Of a stretch of 64,000 nt of DNA, positions 52,130 to 60,447 are shown piece after piece (the first letter of the stretch is position 1; each line of letters opens with the position of its first letter). This DNA comes from Cellulophaga tyrosinoxydans. GTDB taxonomy: Bacteria > Bacteroidota > Bacteroidia > Flavobacteriales > Flavobacteriaceae. The stretch spans positions 1,484,053 to 1,548,052 of the forward strand of contig NZ_FWXO01000001.1 in the NCBI RefSeq assembly GCF_900176415.1, given 5' to 3'. The position numbers were made by a program, and so were the translations under genes. The notes beneath the pieces were generated by a model, which was not told the origin of the DNA, did not search any database, and saw only the letters and a program-made list of their open reading frames with translations.

Positions 52130-52145
52130 AGAGGATCAAATATTT

Positions 52146-52706
52146 TTATTTGTTCATTACAACTGGCGGATAGGCCTCTAGTATTTCAGATACAAATTCT
52201 TTGATTCTTGCTTCTCTCTTTTCAATTTTTTTGGTTTGGTAAAGTGATCCAACACCTTTTCCTTGCCAAATTAATTGTTTGTCTTTAGCATCAATTAAAT
52301 CTATATATAAAGAACCTTCCGTTCTTGTGCTTACTTGATTGCCACCGAACATTCCAGGTCCGCCCCAATACCATGGGTTCCATCCCCAACCGAAACCACC
52401 GCCCCAGTAATTATTGTAAATATCTACTTGTTCACGTTCTTTAGTGAAAATGCTCACTAGAACATCCGGATTTTCAGAAAGTGTAAATCCTCTAGCCGAC
52501 ATTTCATCATCAATTGCATGTAAAATTCGCTTTTTGTCTAAATCTGAAATTTGTGCTTTATCTATGCCCGTTTTATAAAAAGCGTAGGTTTTATATTCGT
52601 TAAAATTTGCATTTTTATCATAATCCGCTACAACGCGAACAGAAGTGCACGAACTCAACATTAGCAGTGTGAGTAGTGGCAACACTAAAATTTTTAAATT
52701 TTTCAT
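52146..52706 (-). CDS. DUF4136 lipoprotein
   Basis: 186 aa. A lipoprotein signal ends LMLSSC (lipid Cys20). The DUF4136 domain follows: VRVVADYDKNANFNEYKTYAFY near the start of the mature part, ILHAIDDEMSARGFTLSENPDVLVSIFTK, an aromatic, Gly-rich loop (NNYWGGGFGWGWNPWYWGG), and the closing GSLYIDLIDAKDKQLIWQGKGVG with a C-terminal helix. The domain is widespread in Gram-negatives and its function is unknown. It has its own terminator and no obvious partner; the gene upstream on this strand is the DUF5522 gene, 63 nt away. Confidence 0.88.
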   Translation of the reverse strand: MKNLKILVLPLLTLLMLSSCTSVRVVADYDKNANFNEYKTYAFYKTGIDKAQISDLDKKRILHAIDDEMSARGFTLSENPDVLVSIFTKEREQVDIYNNYWGGGFGWGWNPWYWGGPGMFGGNQVSTRTEGSLYIDLIDAKDKQLIWQGKGVGSLYQTKKIEKREARIKEFVSEILEAYPPVVMNK

Positions 52707-52769
52707 AACAATTTATTTTTGTGGTTTCTACTTTAAAATTTATCAATAATCATGCCGAAAGAGACTGTT

Positions 52770-52934
<165 letters not shown>

Positions 52935-53055
52935 TTAATTTAGTAATGTATTGTAAATTTAATTCTTCTTTTTTAAAAATAGTATGTGGTGGAGCAGATT
53001 TAACCTTTAATTATAGCATAATATCTGCGAGTTATCGTGTAAGTAGGTAATAAAT

Positions 53056-53072
53056 CCATAGAATTTCTATGG
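53056..53072. promoter_or_regulatory. 17-bp palindrome, candidate operator
   Basis: CCATAGAA, T, TTCTATGG: perfect dyad symmetry about one central base. It lies exactly where the -33 element of the promoter at 53088-53095 would be, so a bound dimer could block or activate transcription of the four-gene operon from 53116. Confidence 0.5.
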
Positions 53073-53087
53073 CATGATTTTAGTCAT

Positions 53088-53095
53088 TATCTTTG
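53088..53095 (+). promoter_or_regulatory. -7 box of the 53116 operon
   Basis: TATCTTTG, an exact TAnnTTTG match 20 nt before the ATG at 53116. The -33 position is occupied by the palindrome at 53056-53072 and has no TTG. Confidence 0.55.
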
Positions 53096-53115
53096 AGAAA
53101 AGATATTTGTAAAGA

Positions 53116-53439
53116 ATGATTTTAGTTTCCAGGCTTTTTTTTGTTAAGAATTATGTGGGTTTATCGCTTTGGCCTTTTATCATACTTAAAAACAGTTCTT
53201 TAAAAAAAGATGCTATTCTTATTAACCATGAGCGTATTCATTTAAAACAACAGCAAGAGCTATTTTTGCTGGCATTCTATGTATGGTATGTTTTAGAATG
53301 GTGTTTTCGCTGTATTCAATACATGAATACCTATAAAGCTTACCAAAATATTAGTTTTGAACGCGAAGCATATGCTAACGAACGTAGTTTAAAATATACC
53401 GCAGAAAGAAAAGCATATAGCTTTATTAAATATCTTTGA
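53116..53439 (+). CDS. Mini-protein with HExxH motif, putative zincin-like
   Basis: 107 aa. Residues 38-42 read HERIH, a textbook HExxH zinc motif, within INHERIHLKQQQELFLLAFYVWYVL. A second acidic motif, FEREAYANE (80-88), lies about 40 residues later and could give the third zinc ligand, as in gluzincins and M56-like peptidases. A hydrophobic segment (about 49-62) suggests membrane association. The rest of a normal peptidase domain is absent. It is the first gene of an operon with a PLP enzyme, a glucosaminidase and hemL. I know homologues only as hypothetical flavobacterial proteins, and activity is unproven. Confidence 0.75.
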   Translation: MILVSRLFFVKNYVGLSLWPFIILKNSSLKKDAILINHERIHLKQQQELFLLAFYVWYVLEWCFRCIQYMNTYKAYQNISFEREAYANERSLKYTAERKAYSFIKYL

Positions 53440-53454
53440 GACTTCAAAGAGTAA

Positions 53455-54360
53455 GTGGTGAAAAGTGAAAACCAGCAAATAGTACTTCCTATTTTAGATA
53501 AAAAAAAAGTATCTCTATTTATAAAAAGAGAGGATAATTTGCACCCCTATATTTCTGGAAATAAATTCAGAAAATTAAAATATAATATACTCGATGCTCA
53601 AAAAAGAGGGTTTAAAAAAGTACTGACTTATGGCGGTGCATTTAGCAATCATATTGCTGCAACAGCCTTTGCAGGAAAAGAAAATAATTTACAGACAATA
53701 GGTATTATTCGAGGTGATGAATTGCATGATAAATGGCACGAAAATCCAACCTTACGTTTTGCAAAGGCCAATGGTATGCAGTTTAAATTTGTTTCTAGAG
53801 ATTGGTACAGAAATAAAGAATCGGAAGAAGCTGTTTCACTATTAAACAAGGAATTTGGCATGTTTTATAGAGTGCCAGAAGGTGGCACAAATACATTAGC
53901 TGTTAAAGGTTGCGAAGAAATTTTATCAAGCGAGGATAATGATTTTACTGTAATTTGTAGTTGTGTAGGCACAGGAGGAACCATCGCCGGATTAATAAAT
54001 GCTGCCAATGATGACCAGTATATAATCGGATTTCCAGCACTAAAGGGTGATTTCTTGAAAAAAGATATTTGTAAATTTGTAGATAAAAGTAACTGGGATT
54101 TGGAAACAAATTATAATTTTGGCGGTTATGGCAAAGTAACCAATGAATTAATTGGTTTTATTAATGATTTTAAATTAAAAACTACAATACCTTTAGACCC
54201 GGTTTATACCGGTAAAATGATGTTTGGAATACTAGATTTAATTGCTAAAGATTATTTTAAACCAGGAACCAAAATTCTAGCGATACATACAGGAGGTTTA
54301 CAAGGTATTGCAGGAATGAACATACTTTTGAAGAAGAAAAATTTACCAATATTATTATGA
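53455..54360 (+). CDS. PLP-dependent 1-aminocyclopropane-1-carboxylate deaminase / D-cysteine desulfhydrase family enzyme
   Basis: 301 aa with a GTG start at 53455 (a second GTG follows immediately). The fold-type II PLP enzyme is recognised from the lysine motif SGNKFRKLKY (about 34-43), YGGAFSNHIAATA (about 61-73) and the Gly-rich phosphate loop SCVGTGGTIAGL (about 165-176). Family members act on ACC or D-cysteine; the specific substrate cannot be assigned. It lies 15 nt after the HExxH gene and overlaps the glucosaminidase gene by 4 nt (ATGA), so it belongs to that operon. Confidence 0.88.
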   Translation: MVKSENQQIVLPILDKKKVSLFIKREDNLHPYISGNKFRKLKYNILDAQKRGFKKVLTYGGAFSNHIAATAFAGKENNLQTIGIIRGDELHDKWHENPTLRFAKANGMQFKFVSRDWYRNKESEEAVSLLNKEFGMFYRVPEGGTNTLAVKGCEEILSSEDNDFTVICSCVGTGGTIAGLINAANDDQYIIGFPALKGDFLKKDICKFVDKSNWDLETNYNFGGYGKVTNELIGFINDFKLKTTIPLDPVYTGKMMFGILDLIAKDYFKPGTKILAIHTGGLQGIAGMNILLKKKNLPILL

Positions 54361-55184
54361 TTAAAAAGATTGCTTTTTTGATGCTTCTGGTTTTTTTAGC
54401 TGCGTGTAAATCCAATAAAAGAGTGGTTTCTAGTACCCACAAAAAACCTGTTGTCACAACAATTAATAAATCTAGCGATGTAAATACTAGTAAAGATGTG
54501 TATTTACTTCCTGAAGATTCTGGAAAATTTATAGATTTTCCAATCAATTCGGTTCAAGAATATATAGATACATTTTCTGAAATTGCACAATTTGAAATGA
54601 AAGCCTACGGTATTCCAGCAAGTATTACCTTGGCACAAGGTATTCTAGAAAGTGGTTATGGAAGAAGCGCTTTAGTAAAGAAAACAAACAATCATTTTGG
54701 TATTAAATGTCATACAGGCTGGGAAGGTGAATATGATTTTCATGATGATGATGAAAAAGGAGAATGTTTTAGAAAATATAATCATCCTATGTATTCATTT
54801 AGAGATCACAGTATTTTTCTAACCTCACGTGCTAGGTATGCCTTTTTGTTCGATCTGCGTAATGACGATTATCGCGGTTGGGCACATGGCTTAAAGGAGG
54901 CGGGTTATGCCACGGATAAAAAATATCCAAGTAAATTAATATCCTATATAGAACAGTATCAATTACATAAGTACGATAAAATTGTTCAAGATCAGGGGTA
55001 TGCCGTTACTAAAGTTCCGAAAGAGTATGAATATAAAACCCATATTGTTGAAAAAGGCGATACGCTATATTCTATTTCAAGAACATATTTTGTTTCGGTA
55101 GATGAATTGATGAAGATGAATAACATGAATTCAAGTAATTTAGCTGTAGGCCAAAAACTTATCGTAAAATCAGTAAAAAAATAG
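54357..55184 (+). CDS. Glucosaminidase-LysM lipoprotein
   Basis: 275 aa. A lipoprotein signal ends FLAAC (lipid Cys17). The mannosyl-glycoprotein endo-beta-N-acetylglucosaminidase-like domain spans about 70-205: [31 protein letters not shown] (catalytic Glu within ILESGYG) and [20 protein letters not shown]-terminal LysM domain lies at about 225-270 ([40 protein letters not shown]) and binds peptidoglycan. It acts as a periplasmic murein hydrolase. The ATGA overlap with the upstream PLP gene and the 10-nt gap to hemL place it in one operon with unrelated metabolic genes. Confidence 0.93.
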   Translation: MIKKIAFLMLLVFLAACKSNKRVVSSTHKKPVVTTINKSSDVNTSKDVYLLPEDSGKFIDFPINSVQEYIDTFSEIAQFEMKAYGIPASITLAQGILESGYGRSALVKKTNNHFGIKCHTGWEGEYDFHDDDEKGECFRKYNHPMYSFRDHSIFLTSRARYAFLFDLRNDDYRGWAHGLKEAGYATDKKYPSKLISYIEQYQLHKYDKIVQDQGYAVTKVPKEYEYKTHIVEKGDTLYSISRTYFVSVDELMKMNNMNSSNLAVGQKLIVKSVKK

Positions 55185-55194
55185 ATACTATAGC

Positions 55195-56484
55195 ATGCAA
55201 TATAAAAGAAGCAGCGAACTTTTTTCAGAAGCACAAGAATATATTCCTGGCGGAGTAAACTCTCCAGTTAGAGCCTTTAAAGCAGTAGGAGGAACACCAA
55301 TATTTGTAAAAGAAGCCAAAGGCGCCTATTTAACCGATGAAGATGGTAATAAATTAATAGATTATATAGCATCTTGGGGGCCATTAATTCTTGGTCATGC
55401 CTATGAGCCAGTTATAAATGCGGTAATTGAGAAAGCAAAAAAAGGCACTTCTTTTGGAATGCCCACTGAAATAGAGACGGAACTAGCAAAACTTGCAGTT
55501 TCAATGGTACCGAATATAGATAAAATAAGATTTGTAAATAGTGGCACGGAAGCCTGTATGAGTGCAGTTCGTCTTGCTAGAGGTTATACGGGTAAAGATA
55601 AAATCATCAAATTTTCTGGATGCTATCATGGGCATTCGGATTCGTTTTTAATTCAAGCGGGTAGTGGAGCAGTTACTTTTGGTAGTCCTAATAGCCCTGG
55701 GGTTACGCAGGGAACCGCAAAGGATACCTTATTAGCAAATTATAACGATTTAGCTGGAGTACAAGCATTAGTTGATGCTAACAAACGCGAAATTGCTGCC
55801 ATAATTATAGAACCTATTGCAGGGAACATGGGATGTATTATTCCAGAGGAACATTTCATAAAAGGTTTAAGAGAATTATGTACTAAAGAAGGTATACTAT
55901 TAATTTTTGATGAAGTTATGACCGGCTTTAGACTTGCAAGAGGTGGGGCTCAAGAAGTTTTAGGTATTGCTGCTGATATTGTAACTTTTGGTAAAGTAAT
56001 AGGTGGAGGGCTACCTGTTGGTGCTTTTGCGGCTCGTAATGAGATTATGGCAAAATTAGCTCCCGAAGGTCCCGTGTATCAGGCAGGAACATTAAGTGGT
56101 AATCCATTGGCAATGAGTGCAGGTTTAGCCATGTTAACCGCTCTAAATAATAATCCAAATATATTTAGAAGCTTGGCAGATAAAACAACTTATTTGCATA
56201 AAGGCCTAGAAAAAGTTTTGAAAGATAATGGTATTAAGCATCAAATAAACAGATTTGGTAGTATGATTTCTGTACACTTTACGGAAACACCGGTTGTAGA
56301 TTTTGCTTCTTCAGCTAAAGGAAACAATGAAACCTTCAAAAAATATTTTCATGGCATGCTTAGAAATGGAATTTATTTGCCACCAAGTGCATTTGAAAGC
56401 TATTTTTTAAACGACGCACTTTCCTTTGAAGATTTAGATGCTACTATAAAAGCTTTGGAAAACATAGTAGAAGAATTAAAATAA
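55195..56484 (+). CDS. hemL: Glutamate-1-semialdehyde 2,1-aminomutase
   Basis: 429 aa PLP enzyme, the last step to 5-aminolevulinate in the C5 pathway of tetrapyrrole synthesis. Family signatures: [23 protein letters not shown] at the N-terminus, [29 protein letters not shown], and the PLP lysine in [15 protein letters not shown] (Lys267). The length matches HemL. It is the last gene of the 53116 operon, and the terminator at 56508-56533 follows. hemA and hemB are not in the window. Confidence 0.96.
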   Translation: MQYKRSSELFSEAQEYIPGGVNSPVRAFKAVGGTPIFVKEAKGAYLTDEDGNKLIDYIASWGPLILGHAYEPVINAVIEKAKKGTSFGMPTEIETELAKLAVSMVPNIDKIRFVNSGTEACMSAVRLARGYTGKDKIIKFSGCYHGHSDSFLIQAGSGAVTFGSPNSPGVTQGTAKDTLLANYNDLAGVQALVDANKREIAAIIIEPIAGNMGCIIPEEHFIKGLRELCTKEGILLIFDEVMTGFRLARGGAQEVLGIAADIVTFGKVIGGGLPVGAFAARNEIMAKLAPEGPVYQAGTLSGNPLAMSAGLAMLTALNNNPNIFRSLADKTTYLHKGLEKVLKDNGIKHQINRFGSMISVHFTETPVVDFASSAKGNNETFKKYFHGMLRNGIYLPPSAFESYFLNDALSFEDLDATIKALENIVEELK

Positions 56485-56507
56485 AAGAAGATCAAGCATA
56501 AAGTAAT

Positions 56508-56533
56508 AAGAGAGACCCAAAGGTCTCTCTTTT
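56508..56533 (+). terminator. Terminator after hemL
   Basis: AAGAGAGACC / GGTCTCTCTT around CAAA, a perfect 10-bp stem with T run, 23 nt past the hemL stop. Confidence 0.9.
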
Positions 56534-56622
56534 GTTTAACAAATAAATAACCAATTCTTAAACTATAAAACCAGTAAAGAAGCCCATTAATTTTTCATCT
56601 TTGAAAATATTATATGTAGGGT

Positions 56623-56727
56623 ATGAGTGAGAAGTTTGTTGCTGTTAAGAAAAATGCATGCGCTTCTTTTTTGCCACTACCAGCAACTATTAAATTGGTC
56701 ATAGAAATAAATGCTTGTCTTATATGA
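56623..56727 (+). CDS. Possible 34-aa leader peptide of the glycosyltransferase gene
   Basis: Frame from ATG 56623, MSEKFVAVKKNACASFLPLP..., ending EINACLI with TGA at 56725-56727. That stop overlaps the next gene's ATG (56724) as ATGA, so re-initiation is plausible. The peptide has no family match and the upstream promoter is not clear (a near -7 box CATCTTTG at 56595-56602). It could be chance. Confidence 0.3.
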   Translation: MSEKFVAVKKNACASFLPLPATIKLVIEINACLI

Positions 56728-57722
56728 AAGTGTTATATGCTATTCAAGGCACAGGCAATGGTCACCTAAGCAGGGCTCGTGATATAATACCCTTACTACA
56801 AAAGAAAAATATTGAATTAGATATTTTATTAAGTGGTACACAGGCTGATATTGATATTCCATATCCTATAAAATATAGATTTAAAGGCTTGAGTTTTATT
56901 TTCGGAAAAAAGGGTGGTGTAGATGTTTGGAAAACCTATTTTAAGGCTAAATCTAAACGACTTCAAAAAGAAATAAAGAGTTTGCCAATTGAAGAATATG
57001 ATCTGGTTATTAATGATTTTGAACCCGTGTCCGCGTGGGCATGCAAGCTAAAAAATAAGGCATGTGTTAGTCTTAGTCACCAATCTGCTGTACTGATGAC
57101 CGGAAGCCCAAAGCCCGTAAAATTAGACCTTATGGGACATTTTATACTTAAAAATTATGCCCCTTCCACAAAACAGTATGGTTTTCATTTTAAAAAGTAT
57201 AATGACAGTATTTTTACCCCAGTTATCCGCCAAGATGTTCGAAAGGCTACAATAAAAAATCAGGAACATTATACTGTTTATTTGCCATCATATAGCGATA
57301 CTAAAATTTTAAAAATACTATCGCAAATAAAGCATGTTCAATGGCAAATTTTCTCTAAACATCATGAAAAAGTTTTTCAAAGTAAAACCATTACTATACA
57401 GCCAATAACGAATAATGCTTTTATAAAAAGTATGGTATCAAGTAAGGGTGTGTTGTGTGGCGCTGGCTTTGAAACACCTGCTGAGGCACTTTTTTTAAAT
57501 AAGAAATTGATGGTTATTCCTATGAAAGGACAGTATGAACAACAATGTAATGCTGCTGCGCTGTCAGATTTAGGGGTGCCGGTAATAAAATCGTTGAAAA
57601 CAAAATATATAAAGCATATTAAAAATTGGATTGAAAGCGATCATAACGTTCAGGTAGATTATCCAGATATGACAGAAACAATAATTGATAAAATTTTTCT
57701 AGATACCAAAGGTCCAAATTAA
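56724..57722 (+). CDS. Glycosyltransferase, GT-B / MurG-UGT-like
   Basis: 332 aa from the ATG at 56724 (MKVLYAIQGTGNGHLSRARDI). A TTG nine nt upstream is in frame but unneeded. The N-terminal GTGNGHLSRA motif (about 8-17) is the glycine-rich loop of MurG/UGT-like enzymes. The C-terminal donor-binding region contains GAGFETPAEALFLNKKLMVIPMKGQYEQQCNAAAL (about 247-281), a typical nucleotide-sugar binding motif. The sugar and acceptor are unknown; a lipid or surface glycan is likely. It lies 11 nt before the GH1 glucosidase gene, so the two probably act on the same glucoside. Confidence 0.85.
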   Translation: MKVLYAIQGTGNGHLSRARDIIPLLQKKNIELDILLSGTQADIDIPYPIKYRFKGLSFIFGKKGGVDVWKTYFKAKSKRLQKEIKSLPIEEYDLVINDFEPVSAWACKLKNKACVSLSHQSAVLMTGSPKPVKLDLMGHFILKNYAPSTKQYGFHFKKYNDSIFTPVIRQDVRKATIKNQEHYTVYLPSYSDTKILKILSQIKHVQWQIFSKHHEKVFQSKTITIQPITNNAFIKSMVSSKGVLCGAGFETPAEALFLNKKLMVIPMKGQYEQQCNAAALSDLGVPVIKSLKTKYIKHIKNWIESDHNVQVDYPDMTETIIDKIFLDTKGPN

Positions 57723-57733
57723 ACTAGCGATGT

Positions 57734-59101
57734 ATGGACGCAGAAGAAAATTTAAAATCTAGAAAATTCACGAGTAAAAAATTTGGTAAAAATTTTACAT
57801 GGGGAGTTTCTGTTGCAGCATATCAAATAGAGGGAGCGCATGATTTACATGATAAAAAACCATCTATTTGGGATACTTTTACCAGTAAAAAAGGTGTAAT
57901 TCATCAAGATCATCACGCTAAAAAAAGTTGCGATTTTTATCATAATTACGAGGAGGATATTCTTTTACTAAAGAAAATGAATATTCCAAATTTTAGATTT
58001 TCGCTATCATGGTCACGGATACTTCCAGATGGAATTGGGCAGATTAGTGAAAGTGGTATTGCTTATTACAATCGTATAATTGATTTTTGTTTAAAAAACG
58101 AAATTACTCCATGGGTTACACTATATCATTGGGATTTGCCTCAGGCTTTGGAGGATAAAGGTGGTTGGACCAATAGGGCTATAGTTTCGTGGTTTGAGTA
58201 TTACACAACCGTATGTGCAGAGCATTTTGGTGACCGAGTAAAAAATTGGATGATTTTAAATGAACCAATGGTTTTCACAGGCGCTGGCTATTTTTTAGGG
58301 GTTCATGCTCCAGGAAAAAAAGGCTTGAGTAATTTTCTTCCAGCTGTGCATCATGCAACTTTGTGTCAAGCTTTAGGGGGTAGAATTATAAGAAAATTAG
58401 TCACCAATGCCTTTATTGGCACCACTTTTTCATGTTCTTATATAACTCCAATAAATAAAAAGTATAAAAATGTACAAGCAGCCAAACGGGTTGATGCTAT
58501 GCTTAATAGGCTTTTTATAGAGCCTTCTTTAGGTATGGATTATCCCTATAAAACGGTGCCAATATTAAAAAAAATACAAAAGTATATGCTTCCTAGTGAT
58601 GTTGAGAATATGATTTTTGATTTTGATTTTATTGGAATTCAAAACTATACAAGAGAAGTGGTAAAGCATAGTTATTTTGTGCCTTATTTGGGTGTTAAAA
58701 TTGTTGAGGCACCTAAACGAAATGTAGATACGACTTTAATGAATTGGGAGGTTTACCCGAAGAGTATATATAAGATGATTAAAAAGTTTAATGCATATGA
58801 AGGCGTAAATAAAATTTTCATAACAGAAAATGGAGCTGCTTTTAAAGATGCCGTTATTGATGGAAAAGTGAATGATGTGGAACGCAGGAATTTTTTTATA
58901 AATTATCTTCAGCAGGTATATAAAGCAAAGAAAAAAGGTTTAAAAATTGATGGTTATTTTGTTTGGACTTTAATGGACAATTTTGAATGGGCTGAAGGTT
59001 ATCATCCGAGATTTGGATTAATTCATGTGGATTTTAAAACCCAAAAAAGAACCGTTAAGGAGTCTGGCAAATGGTTTTCTAAATTTTTAAAGCCAGACTA
59101 A
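57734..59101 (+). CDS. GH1 family beta-glucosidase
   Basis: 455 aa, the standard size for glycoside hydrolase family 1. Signatures in order: FTWGVSVAAYQIEGA near residue 21, acid/base Glu177 in ILNEPMVFTGAG, and nucleophile Glu365 in FITENGAAF. The C-terminal DGYFVWTLMDNFEWAEGYHPRFGLIHVD block supplies substrate-binding Trp and Glu. No signal peptide is present, so it acts in the cytoplasm on imported or internal beta-glucosides. It shares an operon with the upstream glycosyltransferase and ends at the terminator 59117-59144. Confidence 0.94.
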   Translation: MDAEENLKSRKFTSKKFGKNFTWGVSVAAYQIEGAHDLHDKKPSIWDTFTSKKGVIHQDHHAKKSCDFYHNYEEDILLLKKMNIPNFRFSLSWSRILPDGIGQISESGIAYYNRIIDFCLKNEITPWVTLYHWDLPQALEDKGGWTNRAIVSWFEYYTTVCAEHFGDRVKNWMILNEPMVFTGAGYFLGVHAPGKKGLSNFLPAVHHATLCQALGGRIIRKLVTNAFIGTTFSCSYITPINKKYKNVQAAKRVDAMLNRLFIEPSLGMDYPYKTVPILKKIQKYMLPSDVENMIFDFDFIGIQNYTREVVKHSYFVPYLGVKIVEAPKRNVDTTLMNWEVYPKSIYKMIKKFNAYEGVNKIFITENGAAFKDAVIDGKVNDVERRNFFINYLQQVYKAKKKGLKIDGYFVWTLMDNFEWAEGYHPRFGLIHVDFKTQKRTVKESGKWFSKFLKPD

Positions 59102-59116
59102 ATTAGGAACATAAAA

Positions 59117-59144
59117 AAAAAGCTAGGCGTAGACCTAGCTTTTT
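59117..59144. terminator. Terminator after the GH1 gene
   Basis: AAAAAGCTAGG / CCTAGCTTTTT around CGTAGA, a perfect 11-bp stem. A and T runs on both sides could also stop the convergent minus-strand gene at 59176. Confidence 0.88.
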
Positions 59145-59175
59145 AAGCAACTTAACTAAACTCAACAATCTAAAA

Positions 59176-59613
59176 CTACTCTTTGTTTTCTTTTTTCATG
59201 TTATGCTTTCTTTCTCCTCTCTTTTTATGAAATCTATTTTTTCTATTATGGTTCAGTTTTTCCCATTTCTCAAACTGATCAGCATTTAGAATGGTTTTGA
59301 TTTTCTTTTTCTGTGCAATTTGATGATCTAACATTTCAGTTTTCTTAGCAAAACGTTCTTCTGATGATAGTTTTTTCATGCTTTCACTGTTTTCTTTTCT
59401 ATGCGCTTCCATTTTTGTCATTCTGGATTTTGCATTTTCCAACTGTAGTTCATAAATCTTTGATTGCTGACTTTCATTTAAATCTAAATCCAAAGTCATT
59501 TTTTTCGTTGTAAGGGTTGCAATCTGCTCAGGATTTAAATTTCTATTTTCTCTCTTTTGAGCCATTGCATTTAACCCAACGAATAAAACTAAAACTGCTA
59601 TTACTTTTTTCAT
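59176..59613 (-). CDS. Spy/LTXXQ-like periplasmic helical protein
   Basis: 145 aa. A signal peptide (MKKVIAVLVLFVGLNAMAQ) is followed by an all-helical mature region rich in Lys, Glu and Met. The pattern LNPEQIATLTTKKMTLDLDLNESQQSKIYELQ and the later ILNADQFEKWEKLNHNRKNRF resemble the two LTxxQ motifs of the CpxP/Spy chaperone superfamily (here LNPEQ and LNADQ-type). Length and charge fit a periplasmic chaperone or metal-stress protein. The C-terminal tail is strongly basic. It is a single gene, and no cognate two-component gene is adjacent. Confidence 0.82.
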   Translation of the reverse strand: MKKVIAVLVLFVGLNAMAQKRENRNLNPEQIATLTTKKMTLDLDLNESQQSKIYELQLENAKSRMTKMEAHRKENSESMKKLSSEERFAKKTEMLDHQIAQKKKIKTILNADQFEKWEKLNHNRKNRFHKKRGERKHNMKKENKE

Positions 59614-59700
59614 GTTATTTTTTTTAATGTTTATTTACTTTAGGACTGTCTTAGTGTAGAATGGTTTAAAGTCTTAATTTTTATTTAACATATAGACATA

Positions 59701-59725
59701 AAAAAGCCAGCAAATGTGCTGGCTT
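59701..59725 (-). terminator. Terminator of the 59748 small membrane gene
   Basis: AAGCCAGCA / TGCTGGCTT around AATG (59704-59725), with an A run on the plus strand that reads as a T run on the minus strand. Confidence 0.85.
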
Positions 59726-59747
59726 AAAAGTCTGTTAAGTTTATGGC

Positions 59748-59942
59748 TTATTCTTTTTCAACGTGCTCCTCTTTTTCTAAAGTTAATTCGTCATTTTCGT
59801 CCATATCAGTCATTTCCATGGTTGCCAAATTAGAACTCGTAATAATCGACTTTTTACTTTCCTGCTGTTCAATATGATTATAAAGCACACTGCAGAGAAT
59901 AAAACACGTTAAATATATAAGGCTTTTAAGTTTCGGGGTCAT
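59748..59942 (-). CDS. Small membrane protein, paralogue A
   Basis: 64 aa from the ATG at 59942. The longer in-frame start at 59990 lies upstream of the -7 box at 59970-59977. An N-terminal transmembrane helix (about 7-24, SLIYLTCFILCSVLYNH) precedes an acidic tail (MDENDELTLEKEEHVEKE). The first 40 residues share a pattern with the neighbouring paralogue at 60142-60300: MTxK..S..Y..xFIL....Y. No family is recognised. Confidence 0.6.
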   Translation of the reverse strand: MTPKLKSLIYLTCFILCSVLYNHIEQQESKKSIITSSNLATMEMTDMDENDELTLEKEEHVEKE

Positions 59943-59969
59943 AATAACAAATTTATAATTTGGGATACA

Positions 59970-59977
59970 CAAATGTA
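59970..59977 (-). promoter_or_regulatory. -7 box of paralogue A
   Basis: On the minus strand TACATTTG, an exact TAnnTTTG match 27 nt before the ATG at 59942. Confidence 0.5.
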
Positions 59978-60088
59978 AGAAAATACACACAGATTGTTTA
60001 TTGTTTGTTGTGAATACTTACAAAAATGTATGTGAAACTATAGTTTTGTAGTATTTACTTAGCTATTTAATTTGTTTTGTGGGAATAA

Positions 60089-60120
60089 AAAAAGGCATGA
60101 ATTTTATTCATGCCTTTTTT
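60089..60120 (-). terminator. Terminator of paralogue B
   Basis: AAAAAGGCATGAAT / ATTCATGCCTTTTT around TTT, a perfect 14-bp stem with A and T runs. It lies 22 nt past the stop at 60142. Confidence 0.88.
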
Positions 60121-60141
60121 ATATATCTACTTCTATTATGT

Positions 60142-60300
60142 CTAATTATTATTTAAAGAGACTGTAGTGTTTTGGATTATTTCAGAATTAGAACTTGAAA
60201 AACTCTTGATTTCTGTTTTTTCATTATCAGTTATGGTATATACCAAACATGCGAGAATGAAAACTGAAAAATATAAAATGCTTTGTACTTTTTTTGTCAT
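60142..60300 (-). CDS. Small membrane protein, paralogue B
   Basis: 52 aa: MTKKVQSILYFSVFILACLVYT, then a polar tail ending QNTTVSLNNN. One transmembrane helix (about 7-23). Its N-terminus aligns with paralogue A (59748-59942), with matching MT, K, S, Y, FIL and a later Y and SSN. It has its own -7 box (60326-60333) and terminator (60089-60120). Function is unknown. The duplication and separate expression suggest both are real genes. Confidence 0.6.
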   Translation of the reverse strand: MTKKVQSILYFSVFILACLVYTITDNEKTEIKSFSSSNSEIIQNTTVSLNNN

Positions 60301-60325
60301 GATTTGGGGGTTTTTATCATTGACT

Positions 60326-60333
60326 CAAAGTTA
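60326..60333 (-). promoter_or_regulatory. -7 box of paralogue B
   Basis: On the minus strand TAACTTTG, an exact TAnnTTTG match 25 nt before the ATG at 60300. No TTG at matching spacing. Confidence 0.5.
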
Positions 60334-60447
60334 AATAAAAGCCTGCTATTTTTTATCTAAATGTTGTCAAATGCGGATTTGTATAGGTCAAATCCGCGTT
60401 TGTGTAGTTTAGATTATTTTGAGAGTGTTTATTAGTCTCTTTTTTGG

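Noticed and set aside
53116-56484. The HExxH / PLP / glucosaminidase / hemL unit as a defence system
   Set aside because: PLP enzyme, murein hydrolase and hemL are housekeeping genes; no nuclease, helicase or sensor module is present.
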